Shown here piece by piece: positions 19,267-27,105 of a DNA stretch of 44,422 nt. The notes below the pieces were generated by a model. The model searched no databases. It was not told the origin of the DNA and saw only the letters and a list, made by a program, of their open reading frames with translations. The stretch lies in contig PGZV01000013.1 of assembly GCA_002841495.1 (NCBI GenBank), forward strand, positions 1 through 44,422. The letters run 5' to 3'. A program made the position numbers and the translations under genes. Origin of the DNA: Firmicutes bacterium HGW-Firmicutes-2 (GTDB taxonomy: Bacteria > Bacillota > Clostridia > Lachnospirales > Vallitaleaceae). The number at the start of each line of letters is the position of its first letter. Position 1 is the stretch's first letter.

Positions 19267-20001
19267 TTAAAATTCCTTATACCTTACACCTTTTTTATCA
19301 ATCTGCTGGATTATACGCATTTCTTCTGATGTAGGTAATGGTAATACGGTGATATGATCTGTATTAATTTCAAAGCCTGTTTGTCTAACAACTTCTTCAA
19401 TACTTGTTAACGGGCTAATCGATTCTAATTGCAACCTTTCATCCTGATATTTAAAAACTGCTAATGGCGTTATAATACGATCTATGTTTCCTTTCGTTGT
19501 CACAAAATCAACTTGTTCCACAAAAGTTCTTGGGTCATGTTTGCTTCTCCAAATCAAAGCTCTTTTTACGGTTGGTATTAATACGGCACTACCTGCTCCA
19601 CCTGGCAATCTTACTTTAGGATTAGTGTAAGAACCAATTACAGAGGCATTAACATTGCCATGAACATCAAATTGAACTCCAGATAAGAATGCAACATCAA
19701 GTTCACCTCGCATAGATAAATCGAATACTTCTTCTAAAGGAAAAATTGCTTCAGCGTTAGCATATACTTCATAACCCGCTGAAGAATATGATGATAATTG
19801 AAGCGACTGCGGATTTACGCCTCCTGGAATATTCAAATATGTTAAGTCTTTGGCATGCGTTGCTTTTGCTAGTAAAATAGCTACCATAGGGAGTTGTGAA
19901 GAAACACCATGAAACACTTTCTCTTCGTTCTCTAGTAAATTTGCAATTGTAACAACCATAATATCTGCTGGATGTACTTCTTTCAATAAATTTGTCACCA
20001 T
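19267..20001 (-). CDS. CoA-transferase-like subunit B (GctB/IpdB type)
   Basis: This 244-residue subunit belongs to the family I CoA-transferase fold. It has an ADIMVVTIANLLENEEKVFHG start, LLAKATHAKDLTYLNI, and a C-terminal half with LSGVQFDVHGNVNASVIG, RLPGGAGSAVLIP and FVEQVDFVTT. In true transferases this subunit carries a Glu that forms the CoA thioester, usually in a motif such as SENG or EAGG. Here the matching stretch reads YLNIPGGVNP with no Glu, which recalls the IpdAB group that uses the fold for other CoA-ester chemistry. Its ATG overlaps the stop of the A subunit gene by 7 nt, so the two are co-translated. It is the last gene of the BMC operon. Its substrate is unknown. Confidence 0.78.
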   Translation of the reverse strand: MVTNLLKEVHPADIMVVTIANLLENEEKVFHGVSSQLPMVAILLAKATHAKDLTYLNIPGGVNPQSLQLSSYSSAGYEVYANAEAIFPLEEVFDLSMRGELDVAFLSGVQFDVHGNVNASVIGSYTNPKVRLPGGAGSAVLIPTVKRALIWRSKHDPRTFVEQVDFVTTKGNIDRIITPLAVFKYQDERLQLESISPLTSIEEVVRQTGFEINTDHITVLPLPTSEEMRIIQQIDKKGVRYKEF

Positions 20002-20825
20002 GCAAACACACCACCTTTCCCCTGGTCCTGTATTCTATATGCTTCCAAATATTCTTCAAACATCATATCATCTTTTTTTTCTAAAAAATTTCTTATCACT
20101 GTATCTTCAACTTCATACTTACCAGGTAAAGAACCTGGTGCACATCCACGAGGCGAAACAACAACCGACTCCACCAGAAAACTAGGTATAACAATTTTTT
20201 CTGGATTTAATCGTACTTGTGCCTTTGATATAATTTTTTCTGTAGAGAGAATTATACGTTTTGAGGCTCGAGACATCAAAACATCCTCAAAATTCGGACC
20301 TTCAATAATGGCATTTCCATCTTCATCACATGCATTGACATGTATAATTGCAACATCCGGTTTAATAGCTTTAATAACAGTTATTTCTTCGTCACTAAAT
20401 GGATCCATTATTTTTTCAAAATAATCGTTTGCTTCAACTAGATCACTGATCATTATCCCGCGACACGGCATAAAAGGCACACCAATTTTGGCTGCATTAA
20501 GCGCACTAATCACTGTATAACATGCATGTTCATTTGCTTTAATTTCACCACTTTCAACTGCTTTACGATAGTATGTAGCTAGTCCGTATTCTGTTTCATA
20601 ACTTATAAACCCGGCATCAACGCTAGCAACACATTTTGCGCGAACAAGAACGTCAATATCATGAGCTCCGGCGGTTTTTACCAGCTTCAAATTCCGTTTT
20701 TTTTGTCTAGCAATTTCACGAATTAGTGCCATAGGTGCACGATGCAATACATTTCCCCCTATAGCCAGGTAGCTTCCATCTAAAATAGTAGCAATAGCTT
20801 TTGAACAAGATATAATTTTTTTCAT
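19995..20825 (-). CDS. CoA-transferase-like subunit A (GctA/IpdA type)
   Basis: This 276-residue partner of the B subunit has the family start (SCSKAIATILDGSYLAIGGN), a Gly-rich CoA-binding region, NACDEDGNAIIEGPNF and a C-terminal RNFLEKKDDMMFEEYLEAYR. Start 20825 follows AGGAGGGG within the end of the flavoprotein gene, with a gap of 8 nt. In the operon it could move CoA between the acyl-CoA made by the aldehyde dehydrogenase and an organic acid, or act on another CoA ester. Known BMC operons usually recycle CoA through PduL alone, and PduL is also present here. The specific reaction cannot be read from the sequence. Confidence 0.8.
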   Translation of the reverse strand: MKKIISCSKAIATILDGSYLAIGGNVLHRAPMALIREIARQKKRNLKLVKTAGAHDIDVLVRAKCVASVDAGFISYETEYGLATYYRKAVESGEIKANEHACYTVISALNAAKIGVPFMPCRGIMISDLVEANDYFEKIMDPFSDEEITVIKAIKPDVAIIHVNACDEDGNAIIEGPNFEDVLMSRASKRIILSTEKIISKAQVRLNPEKIVIPSFLVESVVVSPRGCAPGSLPGKYEVEDTVIRNFLEKKDDMMFEEYLEAYRIQDQGKGGVFAW

Positions 20826-20833
20826 AGCCCCTC

Positions 20834-22171
20834 CTATTTCATGGCATTGCAAGCAACATGCATGGCATCCCAAACCGCTGAAAATGGTGGTGCATATCCA
20901 AAGTCTACCCATCCCATTTCATCTACCGTTATTTTTGTATGTATAGCTAATGCAAATGTGTTAATTCGCAAGGCTGTTCCTGCATATCCAACACCTTGAG
21001 CACCAAGAATCGTTCTGGTTTTTTCATCAATAACTAGTTTTATCTTAATTGGTTGGGGATTTGGATAATATGGTGCATGATTCAAAGCTGTGATTGTAAC
21101 TGTTTTATAGGAAAAGTTTTCTAAAATTGCTTCTTCTTCTGAAATACCTGTTTTGGCACCTTCCATATTGCACACTTTTATCATAGAAGTACCTAGAGCT
21201 TGAGTGAAACTTGCTTTTTCTCCACAAATAATTGCCCCTGTCATTTTTCCCTGCTTATTTGCATTTGTTCCAAGTGGAATGTAATTATTGCTGTGTTTTT
21301 TTACTTGATGATAAACCGTCGCACAATCCCCTGCGGCATACACATCCCTGATATTCGTTTTCATCTCAGGTGTTATAATAACCGCTCCATTTTTTGCACG
21401 CTTAATTTCTGTATGATCTAAAAAACCGGTATTTGGCCGTACCCCAATACAAACAAGTACGAGATCCGCTAAATATTGATTCTTGTCTGTATGTACATAA
21501 ACCTGTCGATCATTTATTTCTTCAAGTTGTTCAACACGCTCATTGCACTTTATACTTGCTCCATTTTTCTTGAGCTCATTTTCTAACTCATATGCCATTT
21601 CTTTATCTAAATGTGGTAAAATTTGGTTTTTAAATTCAATGAGAGTGACTTTTTTCTCAAGTCCCAATGCCGCTTCAACAAGTTCTACTCCTATAAATCC
21701 TGCACCGATTATGACCACATTTTCTACTTCTTTACTCATAATAATCGATTTAATATCTCTACCATCTTCAATCGTAGATAATGTCTTGACAATAGGATGT
21801 CCTATACCTTCCCAATCAGGAATGATGGGACTTGCACCTGATGCAATCAGTAAATTATCATAGTGATCAACAAAGGTTATTCCTTTTGTCAGGTCCTTCA
21901 CCGTAATTGTTTTTTCATTTTCATTCACAGAAATCACTTCATGATAAAGATGAATACCCATTCCCATTTTTTCAAATTGAGATTTTGTTCTGATGATCAT
22001 TTTATTCTCATCAACGATTTCATTACCTACAAAATAAGGTAGCCCACAGGCACCATAAGATAGAATTCCACCTTTTTCATATATAACGACTTCTGAGTCA
22101 TAACGCATACGACGTATTTTACTTGCCGCACTCATGCCTGCAGCTACACCGCCAATAATAATCGTTTTCAT
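20834..22171 (-). CDS. CoA-disulfide reductase / NADH oxidase-like flavoprotein
   Basis: This is an FAD and NAD(P)H-dependent oxidoreductase of 445 residues. The N-terminal FAD-binding motif is IIIGGVAAGMSAASKIRR. The single redox Cys lies in LSYGACGLPYFVGN, as in CoA-disulfide reductase and NADH oxidase. The NAD-binding motif is VVIIGAGFIGVELVEA, the second FAD contact is DVYAAGDCA, and a C-terminal dimer domain ends with YAPPFSAVWDAM. Start ATG at 22171 is 1 nt after the alcohol dehydrogenase stop. In the BMC operon it may reduce CoA disulfide or persulfide, or reoxidise NADH; which of these cannot be decided here. It is not PduS, the flavoprotein usual in PDU-type loci. Confidence 0.88.
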   Translation of the reverse strand: MKTIIIGGVAAGMSAASKIRRMRYDSEVVIYEKGGILSYGACGLPYFVGNEIVDENKMIIRTKSQFEKMGMGIHLYHEVISVNENEKTITVKDLTKGITFVDHYDNLLIASGASPIIPDWEGIGHPIVKTLSTIEDGRDIKSIIMSKEVENVVIIGAGFIGVELVEAALGLEKKVTLIEFKNQILPHLDKEMAYELENELKKNGASIKCNERVEQLEEINDRQVYVHTDKNQYLADLVLVCIGVRPNTGFLDHTEIKRAKNGAVIITPEMKTNIRDVYAAGDCATVYHQVKKHSNNYIPLGTNANKQGKMTGAIICGEKASFTQALGTSMIKVCNMEGAKTGISEEEAILENFSYKTVTITALNHAPYYPNPQPIKIKLVIDEKTRTILGAQGVGYAGTALRINTFALAIHTKITVDEMGWVDFGYAPPFSAVWDAMHVACNAMK

Positions 22172-22172
22172 C

Positions 22173-23306
22173 TTATACCTCCTGTAGTCCTTTTACTAAT
22201 ATATGGACCAACTCATCTTGAGTGAACTGTACTGGACTTGTCATTCTACATGGGTCTTCTAACGCTTTTATCACAATATCATCTATGTCATCTTTTCGGA
22301 CGCCAATGTCCGATAGTGAATTCGGAATATTTAATTTCGAATTCATGGTTTCGATCTTACTGATTACACCATATGCAGACATTGGTACGTTCATCGCTTT
22401 TCCAATATTATTGAATCTTAAAGAACTATTCTTTTTTGCAACCCCTTCAATGATTTTAGGTAATAATACTGCATTACACAAACCATGCGGCAAATGATAT
22501 CTACCGCCTATTTGATGTGCGATTGCGTGTACATATCCTAAGGATGCGTTTGAAAAAGCTACTCCAGCCATATACTGAGCCTGCGCCATACATTCTCGTG
22601 CTACTATATTTTTACCATTGTTATAAGCTTCAATAAGGTTTTCTGAAATTAACTCAATGGCCTTAATTGCATAAGCATCTGTTAGTGTATTAGCTTCAGT
22701 CGATAAATAAGCCTCAATTGCATGCGTTAAAGCATCCATTCCTGTCGTACCTGTTAAAAATGGCGGCATCGTTATTAGTGTTTCAGTATCATTAATTGAA
22801 ATCGTCGGTATAAGTTTATCATCAATAATGGCTAACTTTACTTTTTCATTAACATCTGAAATTATTGAAAAACGTGTCACCTCAGATCCTGTTCCTGACG
22901 TTGTATTTATGCAAACAATCGGCAACACTAGGTGGTCAACTTTATTTATGCCTACGAAGTCTTTAATGTTTTTATTTGTCTTGCTTAACAATGCAACACC
23001 TTTACCTAGATCATGTGCAGATCCCCCACCCAAGGTTAAAATGAAATCGCAATCTGTATTTTTTATATACTCTGTCGCTTCTTCTACCAGTTCAATATTT
23101 GGATCTGGACTTGTTTTATCAAATACTTTAAATTTTATTTTTGTCGAAGAAAAAACTTTTAGTACGCGTTGATAAGCTTGGCTTTCACGCATAAATTTAT
23201 CTGTAACTATTAGGGCACTTGCCCATTTTTTTTTACTTATTTCAGGAATTAGCTGTTCAATGGCTTGTTCCCCAAATATATTAATTTTAGGTAAATTAAA
23301 CTGCAC
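22173..23306 (-). CDS. Iron-containing alcohol dehydrogenase
   Basis: This is a family III (Fe2+) alcohol dehydrogenase of 377 residues. The nucleotide-binding motif is LTLGGGSAHDLGKG, and the metal ligands are in the region Asp...HAIAHQ...YHLPHGLCNAV. Such enzymes (PduQ and EutG types) reduce an aldehyde to an alcohol and regenerate NAD+ inside or beside a BMC. Here the likely reaction is acetaldehyde to ethanol, or methylthioacetaldehyde to methylthioethanol. I choose the GTG at 23306 as start because AGGAG lies 9 nt upstream. The gene begins 4 nt after the preceding stop. No clear encapsulation peptide is visible. Confidence 0.9.
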   Translation of the reverse strand: MQFNLPKINIFGEQAIEQLIPEISKKKWASALIVTDKFMRESQAYQRVLKVFSSTKIKFKVFDKTSPDPNIELVEEATEYIKNTDCDFILTLGGGSAHDLGKGVALLSKTNKNIKDFVGINKVDHLVLPIVCINTTSGTGSEVTRFSIISDVNEKVKLAIIDDKLIPTISINDTETLITMPPFLTGTTGMDALTHAIEAYLSTEANTLTDAYAIKAIELISENLIEAYNNGKNIVARECMAQAQYMAGVAFSNASLGYVHAIAHQIGGRYHLPHGLCNAVLLPKIIEGVAKKNSSLRFNNIGKAMNVPMSAYGVISKIETMNSKLNIPNSLSDIGVRKDDIDDIVIKALEDPCRMTSPVQFTQDELVHILVKGLQEV

Positions 23307-23310
23307 GCAT

Positions 23311-24378
23311 TCACACTCCTTTATTATAAAGCCGTTCAATTACAATATTTGTAAGGATTTGCATGGCTTCAGGTAAATATGGCGTACTTGGTAACGCTTC
23401 TGCATTCTCTATCATTTTTCTTGTCACATCGTACCATGGATATTTAGCTTCATCTTCAAGAAAATTACTAAAACGTGTAGGATTTCCACATTTTCGTCCA
23501 ACTTCTTTGTCAACTTCTTTTTCTGACAGTTTTTCCATAACTTTTGTTGCTAAGTTTTTGTTTTTACTGTTTGCATTTAATCCAAATGACCATGTTACAT
23601 TCCAAGATTCTTTAAGAGCGGCAAAACCTAACTCTTCTGGTTTAACGCATTCTTCTCCCATAACTGCACCCAGTTGCCCACCCCAAGTAACAGCCATATC
23701 GACATCACCTGATTGTAAGCTCTTCATAACTTCTTCATTTCCAAATGTTTCTACATTTAAGCCACAAAATGACATTGCTGTTTTGTAAAGTTGAATGGCT
23801 TCTTCTACTTTCAGATCATTTGAATCAATCATTTTTACATCATTCATAAAGTCCACTTTTAAAGCCCTAAAGTAAGGTAATATATCTAAAAAAATCTCTG
23901 ATGGATGGGATTTTAGAGCAAACTGCTTATTCGGTCGCTGTTTTTGCAACTGCTTAACAATATCCAGGATACTAATTGAATCTCGAATTTGAATATCTAG
24001 TCGATTTTTTCTATATACAAGTATATGACCATCACAAAAAGAAGGATACAAAAATTGTTGATCCTTATAATACATTTCGTTTTTTATTGATTTCAGCACG
24101 TCCTCTAATTTTCCGTCATTATTATCATCATATAGAGGCGATAGATAACCCTCTTCCACAAAAAAAGGCAACCATAAATGACCTGCTACCATGACAATGT
24201 CATATTCATCATCTTTAATTGCTTTCATAAGCTTTTCATAGTATTCATTAAATGAATAGATTTGTATGTCAATTTTAATATCAAATTCTTTCTCTATAGG
24301 TTTAATGAATTTTTCCCAATTGTCTACGTAAGTATATACAGCTGGGTCTCCTACGCCTAATATTCGAATGGTTTCCAT
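23311..24378 (-). CDS. Solute-binding-protein homologue without a signal peptide
   Basis: This 355-residue protein has the extracellular solute-binding protein family 1 fold: METIRILGVGDPAVYTYVD, YEKLMKAIKDDEYDIVMVAG, GDVDMAVTWGGQLGAVMG, and SKNKNLATKVMEKLSEKE. Relatives are normally exported, yet this one starts directly at the first strand, and an in-frame TAA immediately precedes the ATG (24378), so a lost upstream leader is ruled out. GGGGTGA provides the ribosome site. It sits inside the BMC operon, 4 nt after the BMC-T gene and 4 nt before the alcohol dehydrogenase gene. A cytoplasmic ligand sensor, a carrier that delivers a small molecule, or a shell-associated protein are all possible. 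I know of no described role for such a protein in a BMC. Confidence 0.8.
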   Translation of the reverse strand: METIRILGVGDPAVYTYVDNWEKFIKPIEKEFDIKIDIQIYSFNEYYEKLMKAIKDDEYDIVMVAGHLWLPFFVEEGYLSPLYDDNNDGKLEDVLKSIKNEMYYKDQQFLYPSFCDGHILVYRKNRLDIQIRDSISILDIVKQLQKQRPNKQFALKSHPSEIFLDILPYFRALKVDFMNDVKMIDSNDLKVEEAIQLYKTAMSFCGLNVETFGNEEVMKSLQSGDVDMAVTWGGQLGAVMGEECVKPEELGFAALKESWNVTWSFGLNANSKNKNLATKVMEKLSEKEVDKEVGRKCGNPTRFSNFLEDEAKYPWYDVTRKMIENAEALPSTPYLPEAMQILTNIVIERLYNKGV

Positions 24379-24382
24379 TTAA

Positions 24383-24910
24383 TCACCCCACAATTTCTTC
24401 TAAAATCCAAGCTTCAATATTGGTAATTACTTCTCCACATTTGATGTGTGTCTTTGCACCATAGACATCATCAATACTACCTGCTAATATTACAACCGAA
24501 TGCCCTTCTAGGGCCTCTGTATACTTCACTTGTATAACTGATAAATCGAATTTATGTAACAGCATATTACATAATTCAATAGCTTTTGCGTGACTCGTTT
24601 GTTGAAATACAAGTACATTTTCTATATTTTTCTTGGTATATAACCCATCATTTAATATAGGTATTAAATGTGAATGAATTTGTCCAATCCAACCAATATC
24701 AAAAAGTCCTTCATGTTCCAAACCAATTCCCATAGCATATTCAATATTTCCATGCAATCCTTGCATAATTATCATATATTTTGCACCCGGAAAAATTTTC
24801 GCTTTTATAAAAGTAATTTTTACCCGTTTTGCAATTTCATTCATTACTTTTATTCCTTGAGGAATTGTCGAATATTCTAAAATACCAATAGCACCTTCTT
24901 TTTTGAACAA
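24383..24910 (-). CDS. BMC-T tandem-domain shell protein
   Basis: This 175-residue shell protein contains two BMC domains in tandem (about 6-85 and 96-172) and should form trimers that look like hexamers. Domain 1 has GAIGILEYSTIPQGIKVMNE and a pore-loop stretch AKIFPGAKYMIIMQG. Domain 2 has VLVFQQTSHAKAIELCNMLL and EGHSVVILAGSIDDV. The length fits PduT-like single-layer trimers rather than longer PduB/EutL types; the Cys used by PduT for its iron-sulfur cluster is not obvious at the pore. The start is a TTG at 24910, following AAGGTGG by 9 nt. The protein is divergent from standard trimers. Confidence 0.8.
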   Translation of the reverse strand: MFKKEGAIGILEYSTIPQGIKVMNEIAKRVKITFIKAKIFPGAKYMIIMQGLHGNIEYAMGIGLEHEGLFDIGWIGQIHSHLIPILNDGLYTKKNIENVLVFQQTSHAKAIELCNMLLHKFDLSVIQVKYTEALEGHSVVILAGSIDDVYGAKTHIKCGEVITNIEAWILEEIVG

Positions 24911-24938
24911 ATGTCTTCACCACCTTTAAATCTATAAC

Positions 24939-25178
24939 TCACTCATCTACAATACCTATGATGATGGCATCTATAGGTTGTTTAGTATTACTATTCATCG
25001 CATAGACTGTATTATGTCCTTCTGTTATGATGACTCTTTCACCAATACCTGCTCCAATTTGATCTACAGCAACAATCTTTTCTTTTGATTCAAGTTCTAC
25101 TCTCATAAATTTACATCCGATAAGTGTTTGATGTTTTTTTGTTGAGATGACATTTCCAATTACTTTTCCAATACGCAT
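24939..25178 (-). CDS. BMC-P vertex protein (EutN/CcmL family)
   Basis: This is a 79-residue pentamer-forming protein that caps shell vertices. It starts MRIGKVIGNVISTKKH and has the family pattern LIGCKFMRVEL, VAVDQIGAGIGERVIITEG and a C-terminal PIDAIIIGIVDE. Only one BMC-P gene is found here. It lies between pduL and the BMC-T gene in the operon, with GAAGTGG upstream of the ATG. Confidence 0.93.
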   Translation of the reverse strand: MRIGKVIGNVISTKKHQTLIGCKFMRVELESKEKIVAVDQIGAGIGERVIITEGHNTVYAMNSNTKQPIDAIIIGIVDE

Positions 25179-25202
25179 CTTACCACTTCTTTCCCTATCA
25201 TT

Positions 25203-25865
25203 TTATAACAATAGTACGGTTGCCATATCTCCACTTTGGACACGAAATGCATTTCCATCATCTGTATCAATATGCAATTCAAGCACATAATTTTTATCAA
25301 CTTTGCAGCTTACATGATCCATACGTCCCGACTTTTCAGTGCCTAATAAAACAGATATTTCATCACCTGATTTTAGCTTCATTCTTTTTGCATCCTCTTT
25401 TGAAAGATGTAAATGTCTTGTAGCAATGATACATCCGTTTTTAATTGTCACTTTACCTTTGGGACCAATTAGAGTGATTACTTCAGATTTATCTAAATTT
25501 CCAGAATTACGAACAGGTGGGTTTAACTTTAGTTGACGTGCATCTGTTGCTGATATTTCCACCTGTGTTGCATTACGTTCCGGACCAAGAATACGTACAT
25601 TCTTTATTTCAAAGGTCTTTCCTTGGTGCTCTGTCCTTAAGGAAACTGTCTCCTGACATGCATATTCACCTATTTGCTTTAAATCCTTTAACTTATTTAA
25701 TATATAGCCTTGTCCAAACAAAATTTCCACGTCTTGCTTTTTTAAATGCACATGCCGATTGGAGATTCCAATTGGCACGGCATATTGATACCCTTTTTGT
25801 TCAGTTATAAGTTGAAGTACCTGTGTCGTCACTAGAGCTATATATTTTTCACTTAGTTCCATCAT
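25203..25865 (-). CDS. pduL: Phosphate acyltransferase PduL
   Basis: This is a 220-residue BMC phosphotransacylase that converts acyl-CoA to acyl phosphate and frees CoA. It has both copies of the zinc-binding repeat, with PIGISNRHVHLKKQDV near residue 31 and IIATRHLHLSKEDAKRM near 146, followed by VLELHIDTDDGNAFRVQSG. The first 25 residues (ELSEKYIALVTTQVLQLI) form an amphipathic helix that could be an encapsulation peptide. It has no ribosome site of its own and starts 3 nt after the preceding stop, so coupling is likely. Here it would make acetyl phosphate (ATP) from acetyl-CoA. Confidence 0.94.
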   Translation of the reverse strand: MMELSEKYIALVTTQVLQLITEQKGYQYAVPIGISNRHVHLKKQDVEILFGQGYILNKLKDLKQIGEYACQETVSLRTEHQGKTFEIKNVRILGPERNATQVEISATDARQLKLNPPVRNSGNLDKSEVITLIGPKGKVTIKNGCIIATRHLHLSKEDAKRMKLKSGDEISVLLGTEKSGRMDHVSCKVDKNYVLELHIDTDDGNAFRVQSGDMATVLLL

Positions 25866-25868
25866 AAA

Positions 25869-26207
25869 TTACATTTTAGGCAGAATTGATGCCATATTGT
25901 CATGTGGGCGTGGAATTACATGAACCGCTATTAATTCTCCAAGACGTGAAGCTGCTTCAGCACCAGCCTCTGTTGCTGCTTTAACTGCTCCAACATCACC
26001 TTGTATCGTCACAGTAATAAGTCCCGAACCGATTTTCTCCATTCCAACTAGATCTACTTCAGCTGATTTCAACATATTGTCTGCCGCCTCAAAAGCTGCA
26101 GTTAATCCTCGTGTTTCAATAAAACCTATTGCATTTCCCATAATTTTTTTTTCCTCCCGAGTCGATTTTTTTACTGGATTTATTTTTTTCTCTATACTTT
26201 CACTCAT
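25869..26207 (-). CDS. BMC-H shell hexamer with N-terminal extension
   Basis: This is a 112-residue shell protein. The core (from residue 23, [19 protein letters not shown]) is a standard PduA/EutM-type BMC domain with pore sequence [10 protein letters not shown] and a tail [12 protein letters not shown] 22-residue charged extension precedes it. The long start at 26207 has AAAAGGAG 7 nt upstream and an ATGA overlap with the preceding gene. A second possible start at 26141 has GGGAGG 11 nt upstream. The intervening DNA is a run of nine A residues. Both forms may be made. It is close to 80% identical by eye to the hexamer gene at 26486-26761. Confidence 0.9.
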   Translation of the reverse strand: MSESIEKKINPVKKSTREEKKIMGNAIGFIETRGLTAAFEAADNMLKSAEVDLVGMEKIGSGLITVTIQGDVGAVKAATEAGAEAASRLGELIAVHVIPRPHDNMASILPKM

Positions 26208-26482
26208 TGAAAAACTCCTTTTTCAAAATACATCATTAATTCAATTGGTGGATTTGCAATAACTTCAGCAACTTTCAATAAAGTTGTCTCATGATACATA
26301 TTTCTAATATCATCGATTGCAATATTCAAATCAGATACATTTCCTTCAAAGACAATGGTTATCAAACGACCACCTAGGCCTTTTTCATAATGAATGATAC
26401 GACAATCAACCATTTTCATTATTTGATCACTTACTAAGTAGCCATTAACAAGATTTTGAATTTCAATAATTCCTATCGCCAT
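26204..26482 (-). CDS. Divergent BMC-H shell protein
   Basis: This 92-residue protein has a single BMC domain: [20 protein letters not shown], then a pore-region stretch [14 protein letters not shown], and a C-terminal [13 protein letters not shown]. It is clearly less similar to the two standard hexamers that flank it. It begins 3 nt after the upstream stop and has no evident ribosome site, so translational coupling is likely. The altered pore region could give another permeability, or it may form mixed hexamers. Confidence 0.8.
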   Translation of the reverse strand: MAIGIIEIQNLVNGYLVSDQIMKMVDCRIIHYEKGLGGRLITIVFEGNVSDLNIAIDDIRNMYHETTLLKVAEVIANPPIELMMYFEKGVFQ

Positions 26483-26485
26483 AAA

Positions 26486-26761
26486 TTATTTCAGCACAGG
26501 CAAGATTTTTATTAAATCGTCATGAGGTCTGGGTATAACATGAACCGCTACTAATTCACCCAGTCTGCTTGCTGTATTTGCTCCTGCTTCAGTTGCTGCC
26601 TTTACCGCGCCTACTTCTCCTTTCACAATAACCGTTATCAATCCCGATCCGATTTTTTCTGTACCTACCAATTCAACTTGAGCTGTTTTTAGCATATTGT
26701 CAGCCGCTTCTAATGCTGCTGTTAGTCCTCGTGTTTCAATAAATCCTATAGCACTTCCCAT
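26486..26761 (-). CDS. BMC-H shell hexamer
   Basis: This is a 91-residue PduA/EutM-type hexamer: [19 protein letters not shown], pore sequence [23 protein letters not shown] and tail [12 protein letters not shown] choose the start at 26761, which has GGAG 8 nt upstream and matches the usual start of the family; an ATG at 26779 would add six residues. A close paralogue is encoded two genes downstream. Confidence 0.93.
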   Translation of the reverse strand: MGSAIGFIETRGLTAALEAADNMLKTAQVELVGTEKIGSGLITVIVKGEVGAVKAATEAGANTASRLGELVAVHVIPRPHDDLIKILPVLK

Positions 26762-26778
26762 ATTATTATCTCCATTCA

Positions 26779-27105
26779 CTATTTTGAATTTTCAATTAAT
26801 TTTTGGATACCTGGATGTGGGTTTGCAATAACCGATTGAATAATATCTTCTTTTTCATTGTATCGCAATGCGACATTGTAACCCAGTGTAGTGGCTGCTT
26901 TTACTTGGTCGAGACTCCCTCTGAATTTAATTTGTGCTTGCAGAGGGATTTTCTCAAGAATAGCAACAGCCGGCTTATTAATGCTTATTGCAACAACCTG
27001 TATGTTCATATGCTGATATATTTCACTGATCACAATTAATGCAGTCGCATATCCACAAACTTCTAACATTCCTAATGCATTCCCACTATTATTTACGCTA
27101 CTCAT
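26779..27105 (-). CDS. Divergent BMC-domain shell protein
   Basis: This 108-residue protein has one BMC domain with unusual sequence: [20 protein letters not shown], then [40 protein letters not shown], and a C-terminal [12 protein letters not shown]. The usual KIGSG pore motif is missing. Its start overlaps the end of the aldehyde dehydrogenase gene (ATGA type) with AGGAT upstream. It could be a minor shell component facing or binding an enzyme. Confidence 0.75.
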   Translation of the reverse strand: MSSVNNSGNALGMLEVCGYATALIVISEIYQHMNIQVVAISINKPAVAILEKIPLQAQIKFRGSLDQVKAATTLGYNVALRYNEKEDIIQSVIANPHPGIQKLIENSK

